From: Actinomycetes bacterium
Lineage (GTDB): Bacteria > Actinomycetota > Actinomycetes > JAJYSQ01
DNA: 7,651 nt
Reading direction: 5' to 3'
Assembly (NCBI GenBank): GCA_021793495.1
Contig: JAJYSQ010000060.1
Span: 1-7,651, forward strand
Shown: positions 1 to 6,557 of the stretch, in pieces
Layout: each line of letters starts with the position of its first letter
Numbering within the stretch: the stretch's first letter is position 1
Notes under the pieces: generated by a model
What the model saw: only the letters and a program-made list of their open reading frames with translations
What the model was told of the DNA's origin: nothing
The model's database searches: none
Program-made: the position numbers and the translations under genes

Positions 1-393
1 CTGCTCGCGCTGCTCCTCGGAGCCGAACCGGTGGATCGCGTACATCGCCAGCGAACCCTGGACCGACACGAGGCTGCGCACCCCACCGTCACCCGCCTCC
101 AGCTCCAGGCAGGCCAAACCGTACGCGGTCGCGCTGGTCCCCGCCGCCCCGTACCCCTGCAGGTGCATGCCGAGCAGCCCCAGCGCGCCCATCTCCCCGG
201 CCAGCTCGCGGGCCGGCAGGCGGCCGGACTCGAACCAGCTGCCCACGTGGGGGCGGATCCGGTCGTCGACGAACCGGCGAACGGTGTCGCGGATCGCCCG
301 CTCCTGCTCGTCGAGCTGGTCGTCGAAGCCGATGAGGTCCAGCGCCGGCACGGGACGGGCCAACGCGGGGTGGGGCAGCGAGGGGGCGACCAT
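1..393 (-). CDS. Acyl-CoA dehydrogenase, glutaryl-CoA dehydrogenase-like (partial, N-terminal 131 residues)
   Basis: This frame is open from an ATG at 393 to the window edge, so the 3' part is missing. The visible 131 residues are the N-terminal alpha-helical domain of an FAD-dependent acyl-CoA dehydrogenase, which makes an alpha,beta double bond in acyl-CoA and passes electrons to ETF. Residues 27-50 match the family's opening helix. Residues 68-93 (MGALGLLG, then GYGAAGTSATAYG) and 105-128 (VRSLVSVQGSLAMYAIHRFG, then SEEQ) match the glutaryl-CoA dehydrogenase subgroup, where GYGCAG and a RSxxSVQ motif are typical. The catalytic glutamate and most FAD contacts lie outside the window, so the substrate stays open. 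ATG 393 is the only ATG, GTG or TTG in frame after the upstream stop, but its ribosome binding site is weak. It lies 57 bases after the stress protein gene on the same strand and may be co-transcribed. The family is secure; glutaryl-CoA specificity is a guess. Confidence 0.87.
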   Translation of the reverse strand, partial: MVAPSLPHPALARPVPALDLIGFDDQLDEQERAIRDTVRRFVDDRIRPHVGSWFESGRLPARELAGEMGALGLLGMHLQGYGAAGTSATAYGLACLELEAGDGGVRSLVSVQGSLAMYAIHRFGSEEQREQ

Positions 394-450
394 GCCGGCA
401 CTGTAGTCAGTCAGGCCGTCGGCCGGCTGTCGGCGCCGAAGGGGTCTGGT

Positions 451-933
451 TCAGAAGATCCCCTCCAGGGACAGGTCGCTGCCGTGCTCGGGTGCCGTGC
501 TCGGGGCGGGGATCACCACGACGGGGCACGCGGCGGTACGGATCACCTCCAGGCTCACCGAGCCCAGGACCGCGTGGTGCAGGCGGGAGTGGCCGTGGCT
601 GCCCACGACGATCATGGACGCGTCGCGCGAGGCGGTGGCGAGCGCCGCCGGCGCGGTGTCCTCGACCACCTCGAGGGAGACCACGGGGGGGTGAGCACGT
701 CCGGCGAGCACCTCGCTCACCTGTGCCTGCGCCAGCGCCTCGGCGTGCTCCCGGGCCTCGTGCGGACTCCCCGCGCCCGGCGCGTTCGGCATCCAGCTCC
801 AGGCCGTGATCACCTGCAGAGTCTCTGCTCGGGTAGCCGCCTCGTCCGCGGCCCAGGCCAAGGCACGGGCGCTGGCCGGTGACCCATCCACCCCGACCAC
901 GACGACGCCGCCCCTCGCCACTGTTGGTTCCAT
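451..933 (-). CDS. Universal stress protein, UspA family, single ATP-binding domain
   Basis: A 160-residue protein that is one complete Usp domain. The N-terminal strand VVVGVDGS (residues 11-18) carries the usual aspartate (D16) at the nucleotide pocket. The C-terminal part has the signature G-2x-G-9x-G-S: G111, G114, G124 and S125 in VGSHGHSRLHHAVLGSVS. This points to the ATP-binding class rather than the non-binding UspA class. It is followed by a CPVVV strand (136-140). Such proteins are cytosolic and are induced by hypoxia, starvation or stationary phase in actinobacteria; their biochemical output is often unknown. The start at 933 is well supported by a strong Shine-Dalgarno sequence. 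The gene diverges from the PrpE-like synthetase across 152 bases and precedes the acyl-CoA dehydrogenase on the same strand. No membrane segment or signal peptide is seen. The specific stress it answers cannot be read from the sequence. Confidence 0.95.
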   Translation of the reverse strand: MEPTVARGGVVVVGVDGSPASARALAWAADEAATRAETLQVITAWSWMPNAPGAGSPHEAREHAEALAQAQVSEVLAGRAHPPVVSLEVVEDTAPAALATASRDASMIVVGSHGHSRLHHAVLGSVSLEVIRTAACPVVVIPAPSTAPEHGSDLSLEGIF

Positions 934-938
934 GGCCG

Positions 939-946
939 ACCTCCTT
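939..946 (-). promoter_or_regulatory. Strong ribosome binding site of the universal stress protein gene
   Basis: Read on the minus strand this is AAGGAGGT, a near-perfect anti-16S match, ending 5 bases before the ATG at 933. It fixes that start and implies efficient translation, unlike the weaker sites elsewhere in the window. Confidence 0.85.
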
Positions 947-982
947 CGATGCTGTGCTCGCGGGCTCCCGCGTGCCTTCCGT

Positions 983-1011
983 CCACCCTCGCGGCCCGGT
1001 GGCGAGGGTGG
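983..1011. repeat. Perfect 10-bp inverted repeat in the usp/prpE divergent region
   Basis: CCACCCTCGC (983-992) and GCGAGGGTGG (1002-1011) are exact inverse complements around a 9-base spacer. The position, 50 bases before the usp ATG and 75 before the prpE ATG, suits a shared operator or a leader-RNA hairpin. There is no following T-run, so an intrinsic terminator is unlikely. A shorter palindrome, CGCGGG-CT-CCCGCG, lies at 959-972. The repeat is directly visible; its function is inferred. Confidence 0.6.
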
Positions 1012-1014
1012 TCA

Positions 1015-1028
1015 GGGTCGAAGGTCCC
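1015..1028. promoter_or_regulatory. Candidate DosR/DevR-like box upstream of usp
   Basis: GGGTCGAAGGTCCC is an imperfect palindrome that matches 11 of 14 positions of the mycobacterial DosR core GGGACTWWAGTCCC. Its centre is about 88 bases upstream of the usp start and 64 upstream of the prpE start. Universal stress genes are classic members of the hypoxia regulon in actinobacteria. In GC-rich DNA a match of this kind can arise by chance, so this is tentative. Confidence 0.27.
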
Positions 1029-1051
1029 CGCCACGGGGGCGGAGCCCCTGG

Positions 1052-1076
1052 TCCTCCGGCTCGAGGTGGGGGAGGA
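1052..1076 (+). promoter_or_regulatory. prpE ribosome binding site with a facing anti-Shine-Dalgarno
   Basis: The likely Shine-Dalgarno of the PrpE-like gene is GGAGG at 1071-1075, 10 bases before ATG 1086. A perfect complement of GGAGGA, TCCTCC, lies at 1052-1057 with a 13-base loop between them. In the mRNA this pair could hide the ribosome binding site. Just upstream, 1031-1051 can form a second hairpin (CCA, a 2-base bulge, GGGGC, loop GGA, GCCCC, TGG). The SD call is fairly good; the regulatory fold is inference. Confidence 0.4.
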
Positions 1077-1085
1077 TTCCCTTCC

Positions 1086-3059
1086 ATGAGCGGTCGTTCG
1101 ATGCGTCATCCGGCGGGCAGCCCGGCGGCGCACGGTCCGCCGGACCCGGGCTACCGCGAGGTGTACCAGCGCAGCCTGACCGATCCCGAGGGGTTCTGGG
1201 CGCAGGCTGCCGAGGCGGTGGACTGGGTACGTCCCCCGGTCCAGGTGCTCGACCGGTCCCGACCGCCGTTCTACCGGTGGTTTCCCGGCGGTGTGCTCAA
1301 CACGGCGTACAACGCGTTGGACCGGCACGTCGCGGCCGGACGCGCCGACCAGCTGGCGCTGGTCGCGGACTCCCCGGTCACCGGCACCGTGGTCCGGCTC
1401 ACCTACGGTGAGCTGACCGACCAGGTATCCCGTTTCGCCGGGGTGCTCACCGGCCTGGGCGTCGGGGTCGGTGACCGGGTGGTGCTGTACCTGCCCATGA
1501 TCCCCGAGGCCGTGGCGGCGATGCTGGCGTGCGCTCGCATCGGCGCGGTGCACTCGGTGGTCTTCGGCGGGTTTGCCCCCGCCGAGCTGGCCGCCCGGAT
1601 CGACGACGCCCGTCCCCGGGTCGTGGTCAGCGCCACCGGCGGGATCGAGGGGACGAGGCCGGTGGCGTACGGGCCGATGCTGGACCGGGCCCTGCAGATT
1701 GCCCACCACGTGCCCGACCACGTGGTGGTCCTCGCCCGACCGGCGGTCCAGGACCGACTGGGTCCGCAGGCTGAGGAACCCGGCGGGAGGGCACCCCGGT
1801 GGGACTGGGCGACGGTGATGGCTGCGGCCACCCCGGCGGCCTGCGTGCCGGTCGAGGCGACCGATCCGCTGTACGTGCTGTACACCTCGGGTACCACCGG
1901 ACGACCCAAGGGGGTCGTGCGGGACAACGGCGGGCACGCGGTCGCGCTGTGCTGGTCGATGTCAGCGATCTTCGACATCGGGCCCGGTGACGTGTTCTGG
2001 GCGGCGTCGGACGTCGGATGGGTGGTCGGGCACTCGTACATCGTCTACGCCCCGCTGCTCGCCGGGGCAACCACGGTGCTGTATGAGGGCAAGCCGGTCG
2101 GCACCCCGGATGCCGGGGCGTTCGCCCGGGTGGTGGCCGACCACCGGGTCACCGCGCTGTTCACCGCGCCCACCGCGATGCGTGCGATCAAGCGCGAGGA
2201 CCCGCGGGGTGATCTGCTGGCCCAGCACGACACCTCCAGCCTGGCGACGCTGTTCCTCGCCGGGGAGCGGCTGGACCCCGACACCTACGCCTGGGCGGGG
2301 GAGAGGTTCGGCGTCCCGGTGGTGGACAACTGGTGGCAGACCGAGACCGGCTGGCCGATCTGCGCCAACCCACGGGGGCTGGAGCCGCTGCCGGTGAAGC
2401 CCGGGTCCCCCAGCGTGCCCATGCCCGGGTACGACGTGGTGATCCTCGGCCCGGACGGTGCTCCGCTGGGGCCAGGCCAGGAGGGTGCCGTCTGCCTGAA
2501 GCTGCCCCTGCCCCCGGGCACGCTGACCACGCTGTGGGGCGACGACGAGCGGTACATCGCCTCCTACCTGTCGGCCTTTCCCGGCTACTACCTGACCGGA
2601 GACGGTGGATACCTCGACGAGGACGGCTACGTGTACGTGATGGGCCGGACCGACGACGTGATCAACGTCGCTGGGCACCGACTGTCCACCGGGGCGATGG
2701 AGGCCGTGCTCGCCGCGCACCAGGCGGTCGCCGAGTGCGCGGTGATCGGGGTGCATGACGAGCTCAAGGGCCAGGTGCCGCGGGCGCTGGTCGTGCTGAA
2801 GGCCGGGATCCCGGTGGATCCGGGTGTGCTGGCCGCAGAGCTGGTCGGCGCGGTCCGCGACCAGATCGGTCCGGTCGCCGCGCTGCGCCAGATCGACGTG
2901 GTCGCCGCGCTGCCCAAGACCCGCTCCGGGAAGATCTTGCGCGCCACGCTGCGGGGCATCGCCGACGGCCGCGACGAGCCGGTGCCCTCCACCATCGAGG
3001 ATCCGGAGGTGCTCGCCGCGCTGCACCCCCTGCTGAGGCCGCCGACCGGATCCGGATGA
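1086..3059 (+). CDS. prpE: Propionate-CoA ligase (PrpE-like, ANL superfamily acyl-CoA synthetase)
   Basis: This 657-residue enzyme should activate propionate, or a related short-chain acid, with ATP through an acyl-AMP intermediate to acyl-CoA in the cytosol. The N-terminal ACAS domain (about 22-80) contains YREVYQRSLTDPEGFW and RPPFYRWFPGG, typical of PrpE. The adenylate-forming core has the P-loop YTSGTTGRPKG (266-276) and the NWWQTETGWP motif (from 415). The W after TETG is usual in PrpE, whereas acetyl-CoA synthetase has TETGG. The hinge and C-terminal part has GRTDDVINVAGHR (520-532), and PKTRSGK (610-616) carries the catalytic lysine K616, a known site of regulatory acylation in this family. 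All key motifs are intact. The frame is open further upstream (to 879), but an upstream start would run into the usp gene and add an unrelated tail; ATG 1086 has a GGAGG 10 bases ahead. Another ATG at 1101 is possible. A broader butyrate or isobutyrate preference cannot be excluded. Confidence 0.92.
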   Translation: MSGRSMRHPAGSPAAHGPPDPGYREVYQRSLTDPEGFWAQAAEAVDWVRPPVQVLDRSRPPFYRWFPGGVLNTAYNALDRHVAAGRADQLALVADSPVTGTVVRLTYGELTDQVSRFAGVLTGLGVGVGDRVVLYLPMIPEAVAAMLACARIGAVHSVVFGGFAPAELAARIDDARPRVVVSATGGIEGTRPVAYGPMLDRALQIAHHVPDHVVVLARPAVQDRLGPQAEEPGGRAPRWDWATVMAAATPAACVPVEATDPLYVLYTSGTTGRPKGVVRDNGGHAVALCWSMSAIFDIGPGDVFWAASDVGWVVGHSYIVYAPLLAGATTVLYEGKPVGTPDAGAFARVVADHRVTALFTAPTAMRAIKREDPRGDLLAQHDTSSLATLFLAGERLDPDTYAWAGERFGVPVVDNWWQTETGWPICANPRGLEPLPVKPGSPSVPMPGYDVVILGPDGAPLGPGQEGAVCLKLPLPPGTLTTLWGDDERYIASYLSAFPGYYLTGDGGYLDEDGYVYVMGRTDDVINVAGHRLSTGAMEAVLAAHQAVAECAVIGVHDELKGQVPRALVVLKAGIPVDPGVLAAELVGAVRDQIGPVAALRQIDVVAALPKTRSGKILRATLRGIADGRDEPVPSTIEDPEVLAALHPLLRPPTGSG

Positions 3060-3067
3060 ACCCCGGG

Positions 3068-3087
3068 CCGGAGCGGTCAGCCTCCGG
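3068..3087. terminator. Weak inverted repeat between convergent genes, possible terminator
   Basis: CCGGAG (3068-3073) and CTCCGG (3082-3087) form a 6-bp stem with an 8-base loop exactly where prpE and the FAD oxidoreductase gene converge. There is no T-run on either side. It overlaps the last codons of the oxidoreductase gene. A bidirectional terminator is possible but poorly supported. Confidence 0.25.
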
Positions 3088-4489
3088 TCAGCCGGGCCGT
3101 CACGGCGGCCAGCCGTGAGGGTCGACCGCGACGGCCCTCATCCACGTCGGCCCAGCCGGTCGCCACCAGCCCGGCATTGATTCCCAGCCATCGCAGCGGT
3201 TCAGGCTCCCACCGCGGAGACCGGTGCCCCACCCAGGGCAGCCGGACCAGCTCGGTGTCCCGGCCCAGGATCAGGTCGGCCAGGGTGCGTCCCGCCATGT
3301 TGGCGGTGCCCACGCCGTCGCCGACGTACCCCCCGGCCCACGCGGTGCCGGTGACCCGGTCCAGCCCGACGGACGGCATCCAGTCCCGGGCGATGCCCAG
3401 TGGCCCGCCCCACGTGTGGGTGATCTCGGCGGCGTGCAGGTCGGGGAAGAGCTCCACCAGGGCCCGGCGCAGTGCCGCGAAGACCCGGGGTTCTCGGTCG
3501 AACTCGGGGCGGACGCTGGAGGCGAAGTGGTAGGGGGCCCCGCGGCCACCGAACGCGATGCGGTCGTCGGCGGTGCGCTGACCGTAGATGATCAGGTGGC
3601 GCCCATCGCTGAAGGTCTCCCGGTGGGCGAGCCCTGCCCGGGCCCAGAACTCCGCAGGCAGCGGCTCGGTGGCCAGCATCAGCGAGTAGACCGGTACGAC
3701 CGTACGGGTCTGACCGGGAAGGCGCGAGGTGAACCCCTCGGTGGCCCGGACGACGTACCCGGCGCGCACCTGGTGGTCCCGGGTGAGCGCGCGTCGGGGC
3801 CGGATCTCGGTGACCGGGGTCTGCTCGTAGATCCGCACGCCGGCGTCCTCGACCGCCCGGGCCAGTCCACGGACCAGCCGGGCCGGGTGCACCGCGGCGC
3901 AGTGCGGGGTGTACGTCGCGCCCAGGACGCCGGTTGCTCCGAGCACCTCGCGGGCCTCGGGCTGGCCGAGCAGCCGCAGGTCATCCTCGCCCATGCCGAA
4001 GGCGCGCGCCTCGTCGACCTCGGCCCGGGCGCGAGCCAGCTGGATCGGGGTACGGGCGGCGACCACCGTGCCCGCCTTGACCCAGTGGGCGTCGATCCCC
4101 GCGTGGTCGATCACCCGGCCCACCTCGTCGACCGTGGCCGTCATCGCTCGGGCCATCGCGACCGCCTGCTCCCGTCCGGCGAGCCGGGCCAGCCGCGCGG
4201 TCGACACCGGGAACAGCGCCGAGCACCAGCCGCCGTTGCGTCCGGATGCGCCGAACCCGGCGACCTCGGCCTCCAGCACCGCGATGTGCAGGCGGGGGTC
4301 GGCGTGGGCGAGGTAGTACGCGGTCCACAACCCGGTGAACCCTGCGCCGACGATCGCCACGTCCACGTCGAGATCCTCGCCCAGCGGCGGTCGCGGGGTG
4401 TACGTCTCCCCGGAACTGGCGTGCCAGAAGGACAGGTCACGGTAGGCCCGCGGCTGGTGCGGTTGCCGTCTCATGAGCTGCCGTCTCAT
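3077..4489 (-). CDS. FAD-dependent oxidoreductase, DAO family, PuuB/OrdL-like amine oxidoreductase
   Basis: This 470-residue flavoprotein probably oxidises the amine bond of a small amino compound. The FAD-binding Rossmann motif is at 44-58 (VAIVGAGFTGLWTAY: G48, G50, G53). E73 ends the second strand and should bind the ADP ribose. GASGRNGGW (80-88) is the signature shared with gamma-glutamylputrescine oxidase PuuB. The C-terminal motif GDGVGTANMAGRTLADLILG completes the FAD site, and the length fits the family. The minus-strand frame runs on to 4732 but overlaps the upstream gene. ATG 4489 overlaps that gene's stop as ATGA, with AGGAG 11 bases upstream, so I choose it; a second ATG at 4474 is possible. 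It is the last gene of the four-gene operon. Context with an aminotransferase and an aminobutyraldehyde-type dehydrogenase suggests polyamine or amino-sugar-like amine catabolism. No PuuA-type ligase is in view, so the gamma-glutamyl substrate is unproven. Confidence 0.87.
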   Translation of the reverse strand: MRRQLMRRQPHQPRAYRDLSFWHASSGETYTPRPPLGEDLDVDVAIVGAGFTGLWTAYYLAHADPRLHIAVLEAEVAGFGASGRNGGWCSALFPVSTARLARLAGREQAVAMARAMTATVDEVGRVIDHAGIDAHWVKAGTVVAARTPIQLARARAEVDEARAFGMGEDDLRLLGQPEAREVLGATGVLGATYTPHCAAVHPARLVRGLARAVEDAGVRIYEQTPVTEIRPRRALTRDHQVRAGYVVRATEGFTSRLPGQTRTVVPVYSLMLATEPLPAEFWARAGLAHRETFSDGRHLIIYGQRTADDRIAFGGRGAPYHFASSVRPEFDREPRVFAALRRALVELFPDLHAAEITHTWGGPLGIARDWMPSVGLDRVTGTAWAGGYVGDGVGTANMAGRTLADLILGRDTELVRLPWVGHRSPRWEPEPLRWLGINAGLVATGWADVDEGRRGRPSRLAAVTARLTGG

Positions 4490-4493
4490 GAGT
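4464..4493. repeat. 15-bp tandem duplication over the oxidoreductase start codon
   Basis: The unit TGCCGTCTCATGAGC (4464-4478) is followed at once by TGCCGTCTCATGAGT (4479-4493), 14 of 15 bases identical. On the minus strand each copy carries TCATGA, so the start codon is doubled and the protein begins MRRQLMRRQ. Only the upstream copy overlaps the stop codon of the preceding gene. Confidence 0.85.
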
Positions 4494-5175
4494 TGGTCCA
4501 CTCCTGCACGTACGCGGGCACCGCTCGGTCCGGGCTGAGGTCGGGGGCTGGCACGGGCGTGCCGTACGCCTGTCGCATCGGGACCACTCCGGCCCAGACC
4601 GGGGCGTCTCGGTCGTCCGGGTCGTCGTCGCCGGGTCCGGCACTGACCTTCACCGACCACTCGGTCAGCGGCAGGCTCAGCACGATCGTGGCGGCCAGCT
4701 CGCGCCGGTGCGGAGTGCGCAGCTGTGCCCACCGGCCGGGCATCAGGTGCTCGGTGAGGGTCCGCAGCGCGGCCAGCTTCTGCGCCGGCCCGTCCACCCG
4801 GGTGGCCCGACCGACCACCATCGCGCTGCGGTACTGCATCGAGGACTCGAAGGCCGAGCGGGCGACCACCAGTCCGTCCAGGTGGGTCACGGTCAGGCAG
4901 GCCGGGTGTTCCTCGGCCAGCAGGCGGAACAGCCGGCTGCCGGTGGAGCCGTGCAGCAGCACGCGGTCGTCGTCCCGGGCGTACGCCGTCGGCAGCACCC
5001 AGGGCCAGCCGGCCTCGACGATCCCTACGTGGGCCAGCCGACCGGCATCGAGGATGGCGTGCAGCACCGTCACGTCGTCGACCTGCTTGGCCGGCAGCTG
5101 TCGGATCCGGGTGCGGGCGGCACCGGGATCCGACGCCGTGGTCTGCCCGCCCGGGACGCTCAGATCCGCGCCCAT
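4486..5175 (-). CDS. Pyridoxamine 5'-phosphate oxidase-like flavin-binding protein (split-barrel, NimA-like)
   Basis: A 229-residue protein with the split-barrel fold of the PNPOx-like FMN-binding superfamily, closest to the Pyridox_ox_2/NimA-like group. The family pattern is visible: an entry helix with VLHAILDAGRLAHVGIV (37-53), then PWVLPTAYARDDDRVLLHGSTGSR (58-81) with the phosphate-contact HGSTGSR, then the second barrel half with FESSMQYRSAMVVGRA (109-124). A C-terminal tail has VWAGVVPMRQAYGTPVPAPDL (193-213). Members bind FMN, F420 or heme, and most have no assigned reaction. I see no true PdxH vitamin B6 signature, so B6 synthesis is not claimed. ATG 5175 overlaps the aminotransferase stop by 16 bases, with only a modest upstream CGAGG, which implies translational coupling. 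Its 3' end overlaps the oxidoreductase start by 4 bases. A link to the neighbouring PLP or flavin enzymes is conjecture. Confidence 0.85.
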   Translation of the reverse strand: MGADLSVPGGQTTASDPGAARTRIRQLPAKQVDDVTVLHAILDAGRLAHVGIVEAGWPWVLPTAYARDDDRVLLHGSTGSRLFRLLAEEHPACLTVTHLDGLVVARSAFESSMQYRSAMVVGRATRVDGPAQKLAALRTLTEHLMPGRWAQLRTPHRRELAATIVLSLPLTEWSVKVSAGPGDDDPDDRDAPVWAGVVPMRQAYGTPVPAPDLSPDRAVPAYVQEWTNS

Positions 5176-6557
5176 GCCTCGGTGAGCACCGACCGCAGGA
5201 TCTGTTCCATCTCGTCGAAGTGGGACTGGTCGGCGATCAGCGGCGGAGCGAGCTGCACGACCGGGTCCCCGCGGTCGTCAGCGCGGCAGTACAGGCCGGC
5301 GTCGAACAGTGCCTTGGACAGGAACCCGCGCAGCAGCCGCTCGGACTCCTCGTCGTTGAAGGTCTCCTTGGTCGCCTTGTCCTTGACCAGCTCGATGCCG
5401 TAGAAGAACCCGTCGCCGCGTACCTCCCCGACGATCGGCAGGTCGGTGAGCGTGCTCAGCGTGGCCCGGAAAGCCGCCTCGTTCTCCCGGACGTGCCGGT
5501 TGAGACCTTCACGTTCGAAGATGTCCAGGTTGGCCAGGGCCACGGCCGCGGAGACCGGGTGTCCACCGAAGGTGAAGCCGTGCGCGAAGTACGTGGTGCC
5601 GTGCCGGAACGGCTCGAAGATCCGGTCGCTGACGATCATCGCGCCGATGGGGGAGTACCCCGAGGTCATGCCCTTCGCGCAGGTGATGATGTCCGGGGTC
5701 ACCTGGTAGCGCGACATCGCGAACATCTCGCCGATCCGGCCGAAGCCGGTGATCGTCTCGTCCGCGACCAGCAGCACCTCGTACGTGTCGCAGATCTCCC
5801 GGACCCGCTGCAGGTAGCCGGGCGGGGGTGGGAAGCACCCACCGGAGTTCTGCACCGGCTCGATGAAGACCGCGGCCACCGTGTCGGGTCCCTCCATCAG
5901 GATCGCGGCCTCGATCTGGTCCGCGGCCCACCGGCCGAAGGCCACGGGGTCATCCCCGTGCTCGGGGGCCCGGTACAGATTGGTGTTGGGCACCTTGATC
6001 GCCCCGGGCACCAGCGGCTCGAAGTACATCTTCGCCTCGGGGATCCCGGTGATCGACAACGCCCCGTGCGGGGTGCCGTGGTAGGCCACCGCGCGGCTGA
6101 TCACCTTGTGCTTCATCCCCCGGCCGGTGAGCTTGAAGTACTGCTTGGCCACCTTCCACGCGGACTCCACCGCCTCTCCGCCGCCGGTGGTGAAGAACAC
6201 CCGGTTGAGGTCCCCGGGGGCGTACCCGGACAACCGCTCGGCCAGCTCGATCGCCTTCGGGTGCGCGTAGGACCACAGCGGGAAGAACGCCAGCTCCCCG
6301 GCCTGTTTGGCGGCGGCCTCGGCGAGCTCGGCTCGTCCATGACCGGCCTGGACCACGAACAGCCCCGCCAGCCCGTCCAGGTAGCGTCGCCCATGGTCGT
6401 CCCAGATGTAGACACCGTCCCCACGCACGATCACCGGGACCTCACCGCCGTCCTCGAACACCGAGTGCCGGGTGAAGTGCATCCACAGGTGGTCGCGTGC
6501 TCGCTCGGCCAGGGCGTCGGGCTGCGATTCGGACACGTGCTGTGGGCTGGTGGTCAT
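5160..6557 (-). CDS. Class III PLP-dependent aminotransferase (putrescine/omega-amino acid type)
   Basis: A complete 465-residue fold-type I, class III aminotransferase. It should move an amino group from a terminal amine to a 2-oxo acid, probably pyruvate or 2-oxoglutarate, using PLP. The phosphate-binding segment is TTGGGEAVESAWK (123-135), and Y159-H160-G161 includes the ring-stacking aromatic. E233 (FIEPVQNSGG) follows, then D266 in the ADETITGFGR motif, which contacts the PLP nitrogen. K295 in CAKGMTSGYSP forms the Schiff base, and the FTFGGHP segment is typical. All catalytic residues are present. Family members act on putrescine, GABA, beta-alanine or taurine. The neighbouring aminobutyraldehyde-type dehydrogenase favours a diamine donor, but the family annotation is notoriously loose. 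ATG 6557 overlaps the stop of the Lrp-type gene as ATGA, which fixes the start and indicates translational coupling. Confidence 0.93.
   Translation of the reverse strand: MTTSPQHVSESQPDALAERARDHLWMHFTRHSVFEDGGEVPVIVRGDGVYIWDDHGRRYLDGLAGLFVVQAGHGRAELAEAAAKQAGELAFFPLWSYAHPKAIELAERLSGYAPGDLNRVFFTTGGGEAVESAWKVAKQYFKLTGRGMKHKVISRAVAYHGTPHGALSITGIPEAKMYFEPLVPGAIKVPNTNLYRAPEHGDDPVAFGRWAADQIEAAILMEGPDTVAAVFIEPVQNSGGCFPPPPGYLQRVREICDTYEVLLVADETITGFGRIGEMFAMSRYQVTPDIITCAKGMTSGYSPIGAMIVSDRIFEPFRHGTTYFAHGFTFGGHPVSAAVALANLDIFEREGLNRHVRENEAAFRATLSTLTDLPIVGEVRGDGFFYGIELVKDKATKETFNDEESERLLRGFLSKALFDAGLYCRADDRGDPVVQLAPPLIADQSHFDEMEQILRSVLTEAWARI

Noticed and set aside
31..882. 283-codon plus-strand open frame across the acyl-CoA dehydrogenase and usp genes
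   Set aside because: It has no recognisable domain and is opposite two genes with convincing family signatures.
879..1085. Upstream extension of the PrpE-like protein by 69 residues
   Set aside because: It would overlap the start of the divergent usp gene and add a G/R/P-rich tail not seen in PrpE. ATG 1086 has a ribosome binding site and gives the family length.
1962..3026. 354-codon minus-strand open frame inside prpE
   Set aside because: An antisense shadow of the synthetase; the plus strand carries all adenylate-forming motifs.
4490..4732. N-terminal extension of the FAD oxidoreductase by 81 residues
   Set aside because: It lies entirely within the flavin protein gene and lacks any motif; the ATGA overlap at 4489 is the natural start.
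3224..5185. 653-codon plus-strand open frame opposite the oxidoreductase and flavin protein genes
   Set aside because: It is the antisense shadow of two genes with clear family motifs. Its translation is low-complexity, rich in G, R, P and V, with no recognisable domain; long antisense frames are common in GC-rich DNA.
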